Assembly (NCBI GenBank): GCA_029936705.1 | Contig: JAPYSD010000179.1 | Coordinates: forward strand, 1-7,120 | Origin: Croceicoccus sp. | Lineage (GTDB): Bacteria > Pseudomonadota > Alphaproteobacteria > Sphingomonadales > Sphingomonadaceae | DNA: 7,120 bases | Reading direction: 5' to 3' | Part shown: positions 1 through 7,120 of the stretch, one piece after another | Layout: each line of letters starts with the position of its first letter | Numbering within the stretch: position 1 is the first letter of the stretch | The notes under the pieces: model-generated | Seen by the model: the letters and a program-made list of their open reading frames with translations, nothing else | The model's database searches: none | What the model was told of the DNA's origin: nothing | Made by a program: the position numbers and the translations under genes

Positions 1-1635
1 GTCGTGGAAGATCACATAGGGCGGGACGCCGTTGTCCTTGGCAAGGTCGCGGCGCAGGCTGCGCAGCGCCTCGAACAGCGGATCGCCGACGGGGTTGGGC
101 GTGGCATCGCCGCCGCGCCTGCGGCTGCGCGTGCGGCGAGGCGGGAGGACGAGGTCGAGCGGTACCTCTCCCTTCAGAAACGCGCGCGCATCGGGGCCCA
201 GCATCAGCCCGCCATGTTCGGTCGGCAGCAGCGCGCCGCGCACCTGCAGCGCGCGGCTGACGGGCTTGAGCATCGCGGCTTCCTCCCCCTCGACGATGCC
301 AAAGACCGATAGGCTTTCGTGCCCGTTCTGGCGGCTGCGGTCGGTGGACTGGCCGGTCAATATGCTCTCGACATAGCCTGCGCCGAACATCTGGCGCGTG
401 CGCGCCACGGCAGAGAGATATTTCTGCGCGATCACGGTGGCGTCGATGGACTTGGGCGGGGACAGGCAATTGTCGCAATTGCCGCAGGTTTCGGGCGGGT
501 CCTCGCCGAAATGGCGCAGCAGGATGGCGCGGCGGCAACCGGCGGTCTCGACCAGCGCACCCAGCGCGGCGAGGCGGGTGCGCTCGCCCGCGATGCGGTC
601 CTCGCCCATCTCGCCCAGTCGCATACGGGCGCGGGCGAAATCGTCGGCGCCCCAGATCAGATGCGCGACCGACGGATCGCCGTCGCGGCCCGCGCGGCCG
701 GTTTCCTGGTAATAGGCTTCGATCGACTTGGGCAGCCCGGCATGGATGACGAAGCGCACGTCGGGCTTGTCGATGCCCATGCCAAAGGCGACGGTGGCGA
801 CCATCACCATGCTTTCGGATGCGACGAAATCGTGCTGGTTGCGGGCGCGCCTCTCGGCCGGAAGGCCCGCGTGATAGCAGCGGGTTTCGCGGCCCTGCTT
901 GCCCAGCGTTTCGGCCAGCCGCTCGGTCGCGGCGCGGGTGGGGGCATAGACGATGCCGGGGCCGGGCTGCGCGTCCATGATCTGCTGGATCTGGCGCGCC
1001 AAGCTGTCGCGCGGGGTGATGTGATAGCGGATGTTGGGCCGGTCGAAGCCCGCGACGATCAGGCCGTCCTCTGGAATGCCCAGCTGCGCCAGGATGTCCG
1101 CCCGCGTGTGCGCGTCCGCCGTGGCGGTCAGCGCCAGGCGCGGGACATGCGCGAACGCGTCCATCATCGGGGCGAGCAGGCGGTAGTCGGGGCGGAAATC
1201 GTGGCCCCATTCGGAGACGCAATGCGCCTCGTCGATCGCGAACAGCGCGATGCGGCACTGGCTCAAAAGCTCGCGAAAATGCGGCTGGCTGGCGCGTTCG
1301 GGCGCGACATACAGCAGGTCCAGCTCGCCATCGCGCAGGCGCTGCACGGTCTCGGCGCGGTTCTCGTCCACGCTGGTCAGCGTGGCGGCGCGGATGCCGT
1401 TCGCCTCGGCGCTGCGCAGCTGGTCGTGCATCAGCGCGATCAGCGGGCTGACGACGACACAGGTGCCGTCCAGCATCGTCGCGGGCAGCTGGTAGCACAG
1501 CGACTTGCCCGCGCCGGTCGGCATCACCGCCAGCGTGGAGCGGCGGTCCAGCACGCGCTCCACCACCTGGCTCTGCACCCCGCGAAAGGCGGAGAAGCCG
1601 AAAGTGCGTTTCAGGGTGTCGAGCGCGCCTGCCAT
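1..1635 (-). CDS. recQ: ATP-dependent DNA helicase RecQ (C-terminus cut by window edge)
   Basis: RecQ is a 3'-5' superfamily 2 DNA helicase that acts in recombination and replication-fork repair. The 545 visible residues contain the Q-motif region FGFSAFRGVQ (12-21), Walker A MPTGAGKS (38-45), the DEAH box (135-138) followed by the aromatic-rich loop SEWGHDFRP (141-149), motif V around VAFGMGIDKPDV (282-293), and motif VI QETGRAGRDG (310-319). The RecQ zinc site follows with C367, C384, C387 and C390, matching the family spacing. After it come a winged-helix region, a basic linker (about 499-508) and the start of an HRDC domain (from about 517). The family is usually about 600 residues, so some 50-60 residues should lie beyond base 1. 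In-frame ATGs also exist at 1671 and 1659. I chose 1635 because homology to the RecQ N-terminus begins right after it, although the AGGG there is only 3 bases from the ATG. The gene lies downstream of the methionine genes on the same strand but has no functional link to them. Confidence 0.96.
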   Translation of the reverse strand, partial: MAGALDTLKRTFGFSAFRGVQSQVVERVLDRRSTLAVMPTGAGKSLCYQLPATMLDGTCVVVSPLIALMHDQLRSAEANGIRAATLTSVDENRAETVQRLRDGELDLLYVAPERASQPHFRELLSQCRIALFAIDEAHCVSEWGHDFRPDYRLLAPMMDAFAHVPRLALTATADAHTRADILAQLGIPEDGLIVAGFDRPNIRYHITPRDSLARQIQQIMDAQPGPGIVYAPTRAATERLAETLGKQGRETRCYHAGLPAERRARNQHDFVASESMVMVATVAFGMGIDKPDVRFVIHAGLPKSIEAYYQETGRAGRDGDPSVAHLIWGADDFARARMRLGEMGEDRIAGERTRLAALGALVETAGCRRAILLRHFGEDPPETCGNCDNCLSPPKSIDATVIAQKYLSAVARTRQMFGAGYVESILTGQSTDRSRQNGHESLSVFGIVEGEEAAMLKPVSRALQVRGALLPTEHGGLMLGPDARAFLKGEVPLDLVLPPRRTRSRRRGGDATPNPVGDPLFEALRSLRRDLAKDNGVPPYVIFHD

Positions 1636-1654
1636 GTTCCCTGTGATGTTTGGG

Positions 1655-1674
1655 GCCATGGGGCACGCCATGGC
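1655..1674. repeat. 7-bp inverted repeat over upstream recQ start codons
   Basis: GCCATGG at 1655-1661 is the exact reverse complement of CCATGGC at 1668-1674, with a 6-base loop. On the minus strand, the two outer candidate recQ ATGs (1671 and 1659) both fall inside the stem arms, while the preferred ATG at 1635 lies outside. A hairpin here could mask the outer starts in mRNA, but the stem is short and may be chance in GC-rich DNA. Function is not shown. Confidence 0.3.
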
Positions 1675-1678
1675 AGAT

Positions 1679-1703
1679 CGCGCCCCGGCATGGAACGGGC
1701 GCG
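1679..1703. repeat. GC-rich inverted repeat after metH2 stop
   Basis: CGCGCCC at 1679-1685 pairs perfectly with GGGCGCG at 1697-1703, leaving an 11-base loop. It begins 12 bases beyond the metH2 stop on the minus strand. That position suits a transcription terminator, but no run of T follows the stem on the minus strand, so it is not a standard intrinsic terminator. It may be a 3'-end stabilising hairpin, a weak attenuating structure, or chance. The gap 1636-1715 otherwise shows no convincing promoter. Confidence 0.3.
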
Positions 1704-1715
1704 GGCGGATATTCC

Positions 1716-4364
<2,649 letters not shown>

Positions 4365-4370
4365 GGTTTT

Positions 4371-4374
4371 TCCT
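4371..4374 (-). promoter_or_regulatory. Ribosome binding site of metH2
   Basis: AGGA on the minus strand sits 6 bases before the ATG at 4364, wholly within the 20-base gap after the metH1 stop. Its presence argues that the two MetH halves are separately initiated genes rather than one gene broken by a sequencing error. Confidence 0.75.
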
Positions 4375-4384
4375 GTATCCGCGC

Positions 4385-5442
<1,058 letters not shown>

Positions 5443-5446
<4 letters not shown>

Positions 5447-6348
5447 GCTGCGTTCTCCTGCACCTGTACGGTTTCCTTCGGGCGCATGCCCAGCAGGTGG
5501 CAGACCGCATAGGAAAGCTCGGCGCGGTTGAGGGTGTAGAAATGGAAGTCGCGCACCCCCTCGTCATAGAGGGTGCGGCACATCTCGGCGGCGATGGTCG
5601 CGGCGACCAGCTTGCGCGATTCGGGCCGGTGGTCGAGCCCTTCGAACAAATCCTCCATCCACTTGGGGATCTCGGCCCCGCAGGCGTCGGCGAACTTGCG
5701 CGTCTGCGCCACGTTGGACACCGGAAGGATGCCCGGCAGGATCGGCGCGTCGATGCCCTGCGCGGCGGCAAGGTCACGAAAGCGCAGGAATTTTTCGGGC
5801 GCGAAGAAGAACTGCGTGATGGCGCGCGATGCGCCCGCGTCCAGCTTGCGCTTGAGGTTGTCGATATCGGCCTGCGCGTCCCGTGCCTCAGGGTGGGTCT
5901 CGGGATAGGCGGCGACCGAGATGTCGAAGGGCGCGATGTCCCTGAGGCCCGCGACAAGGTCGGCGGCGCTGGCATAGCCGTCCGGATGGGGCACGAATTT
6001 GTCGCCCATCGTCGGCGGATCGCCGCGCAGCGCGACGATATGACGCACGCCCGCACTCCAGAAACCTTCGGCAACTTCGCGGATCTCGTCGCGGCTGGCA
6101 TCGACGCAGGTCAGGTGCGCTGCGGTGGGCATGCCGGTCTCGCGGATGATGCGCGCCACGGTGCCGTGCGTGCGGTCGCGCGTGCTGCCGCCCGCGCCAT
6201 AGGTCACCGACACGAAATCGGGCTGCAGCGGCGCCAGCGCCAGGACGGTGTCCCACAGCTGCTCTTCCGACTTGTCGTTCTTGGGCGGGAAGAATTCGAA
6301 CGACACGTCGATGTCGCCGGGAAGCGAGGCGAATAGGGGCTTGCTCAT
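5443..6348 (-). CDS. metF: Methylenetetrahydrofolate reductase MetF
   Basis: MetF is a cytoplasmic FAD enzyme that reduces 5,10-methylene-tetrahydrofolate to 5-methyl-tetrahydrofolate, the methyl donor for MetH. The protein is 301 residues, close to the usual bacterial length of about 295. It starts with the family signature VSFEFFPPK (15-23), where E18 matches the catalytic glutamate (E28 in E. coli). VSVTYGAGGSTRDRT (46-60), HLTC (78-81) and IVALRGDPP (104-112) follow, with D110 matching the flavin-tuning aspartate. ITQFFF (177-182) contains the substrate-contacting Q179, and FHFYTLNR (268-275) closes the barrel. The ATG at 6348 is set by homology and by its ATGA overlap with the upstream gene. 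I see no Shine-Dalgarno sequence at normal spacing, so initiation probably depends on ribosomes finishing the preceding gene. The reading frame stays open upstream of this start, but that stretch is non-coding shadow of the methyltransferase gene. Confidence 0.97.
6345..6348 (-). other. ATGA stop/start overlap, regulator-methyltransferase to metF
   Basis: On the minus strand, the upstream gene's TGA (6347-6345) overlaps the metF ATG (6348-6346). The closest purine-rich stretch (GAAAG) is about 15 bases from the ATG, too far for a normal ribosome binding site. Translation of metF is therefore likely coupled to the preceding gene. Confidence 0.8.
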
Positions 6349-7120
6349 GGTCGTGTTCGCACTTTCGTGTCGCCGCCGTTCCGCCTGCGGGCGGTATGGC
6401 CAGCGTTTTGGGCAGCGATCTGGGGAATGGGGTCGCGGCGGGTGCCGGTCCAGATGCGGACGGTCAGCTCCTCGCCTTCCAGCGAAGCGGTTTCGTCCAG
6501 CATGAAACCGGCATCGCCGAGCAGCTTTTCCATCTGCGCGTCGGTAAAGCCGAGGCGCGCATGGGCGTCGCGTTCGCGCAGTTCCTCGAACCCGTGGGCG
6601 GCGAAATCGACGATCGCGACACGTCCGTCGGGGCGGGTGACGCGCGCCGCCTCTGCCAGCGCGAGTTCGGGCAGTTGCGCGTAATGCAGCACCTGGTGGA
6701 ACAGCACGGTGTCGAAGCCCGCGTCGTCGAACGGCAGGTCGGTGAAGTCGCCCTGCAGCAGGTTGAGCCGCGCGGGCGGCAGGTCCTGCAGCCGGGCGCG
6801 GGCGACGCGCAGCATGTCGTTGCTCTTGTCGATGGCGCTGACGTGGCTGGCGAACGGGGCGAACAATTCGGCGATGCGGCCCGTGCCGGTGCCGATGTCG
6901 AGCATGCGGCCCAGGACCGGGGTGGGCGGCGTTCCTGACGCGTCGCCGTCGATGCGAAGCAGCGCGGCCAGCTTCGCCTCGACCCGCGCGTCGTCGCTGT
7001 GCAGCGTGCGCAGGCGGTCCCATTCATCGGCGTGGCGCGCGAAATAGAACTCGGCACTGGTCTCGCGCGCGGTGCGGATCGCGGCCAGGCGGCGCATGTC
7101 GCCCGCACACAGCGCGGCGA
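6345..7120 (-). CDS. SAM-dependent methyltransferase domain, probable C-terminal part of an ArsR-family regulator (N-terminus cut by window edge)
   Basis: The frame stays open to the high-coordinate edge, giving about 257 visible residues. An ATG at 7097 begins a 250-residue stretch, but I judge it internal because coding sequence continues upstream of it. Numbering from that Met, FYFARHADEWDRLR (17-30) resembles the linker between the winged helix and methyltransferase domain in ArsR-methyltransferase fusions. The class I fold follows: motif I MLDIGTGTGR (65-74), the acidic residue of motif II in AIDKSNDML (88-96), GDFTDLPF (116-123), FHQVLHY (133-139), and the strand VAIVDFAAHG (160-169). 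The C-terminal 20 residues are basic. ArsR-family regulators of methionine genes that respond to S-adenosylhomocysteine (SahR) are known in Proteobacteria. Position at the head of metF-metH suggests this role, with SAM or SAH as ligand. The DNA-binding domain itself is not visible, so a free-standing methyltransferase remains possible. Confidence 0.8.
   Translation of the reverse strand, partial: AALCAGDMRRLAAIRTARETSAEFYFARHADEWDRLRTLHSDDARVEAKLAALLRIDGDASGTPPTPVLGRMLDIGTGTGRIAELFAPFASHVSAIDKSNDMLRVARARLQDLPPARLNLLQGDFTDLPFDDAGFDTVLFHQVLHYAQLPELALAEAARVTRPDGRVAIVDFAAHGFEELRERDAHARLGFTDAQMEKLLGDAGFMLDETASLEGEELTVRIWTGTRRDPIPQIAAQNAGHTARRRNGGDTKVRTRP

Noticed and set aside
1679..1715. Intrinsic terminator after metH2
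   Set aside because: A GC-rich hairpin is present, but no T-run follows it on the minus strand. I list it only as an inverted repeat.
4365..4384. Frameshift or sequencing error breaking a single metH gene
   Set aside because: The gap holds its own well-spaced ribosome binding site, the split falls at a module boundary, and both proteins have complete, sensible ends.
6349..7023. Possible N-terminal extension of MetF to a 526-residue protein
   Set aside because: The frame is open, but the extra sequence is Arg/Ala/Pro-rich out-of-frame reading of the methyltransferase gene. MetF homology begins just after the ATG at 6348.
6345..7097. Stand-alone 250-residue methyltransferase starting at the ATG at 7097
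   Set aside because: The frame continues upstream without a stop, I see no ribosome binding site near 7097, and the flanking residues resemble the linker of ArsR-methyltransferase fusions. An internal Met is more likely, though this cannot be settled inside the window.

Overview
The window looks like a stretch of an alphaproteobacterial chromosome, most probably from a sphingomonad (Sphingomonas / Novosphingobium / Erythrobacter relatives). The grounds are strongly GC-rich codon use, a cobalamin-dependent methionine synthase encoded as two adjacent genes, and an apparent ArsR-type regulator/methyltransferase directly upstream of metF. The taxonomic call is inference from gene order and protein style, not from a marker gene.

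All five real genes lie on the minus strand, so they are transcribed from high to low coordinates. In that order they are: the 3' part of a methyltransferase-domain gene that probably has an ArsR-type DNA-binding N-terminus beyond the window (7120-6345); metF (6348-5443); the homocysteine-binding half of methionine synthase, called metH1 here (5446-4385); the folate/B12/AdoMet half, called metH2 here (4364-1716); and recQ, whose last residues run off the low-coordinate edge (1635-1). The first three genes are joined by two 4-base ATGA stop/start overlaps. The two metH genes are 20 bases apart with a clear ribosome binding site between them. The first four genes therefore look like one tightly coupled operon. 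The roughly 80 bases before recQ form the only real intergenic gap and hold two short inverted repeats.

Functionally, MetF reduces 5,10-methylene-tetrahydrofolate to 5-methyl-tetrahydrofolate. MetH2 carries the folate, cobalamin and reactivation domains, and MetH1 carries the zinc-bound homocysteine site. Together they pass the methyl group to homocysteine to make methionine. The upstream gene keeps a recognisable SAM-binding fold and is a plausible sensor of SAM or SAH controlling the operon. RecQ is an unrelated DNA repair helicase that happens to follow.

This is mostly a conserved core-metabolism locus. I see no mobile element, CRISPR array, RNA gene, phage gene or defence gene. The points most worth a second look are the clean split of MetH at a module boundary, the coupled overlaps, and the regulator-methyltransferase fused to the head of the operon.
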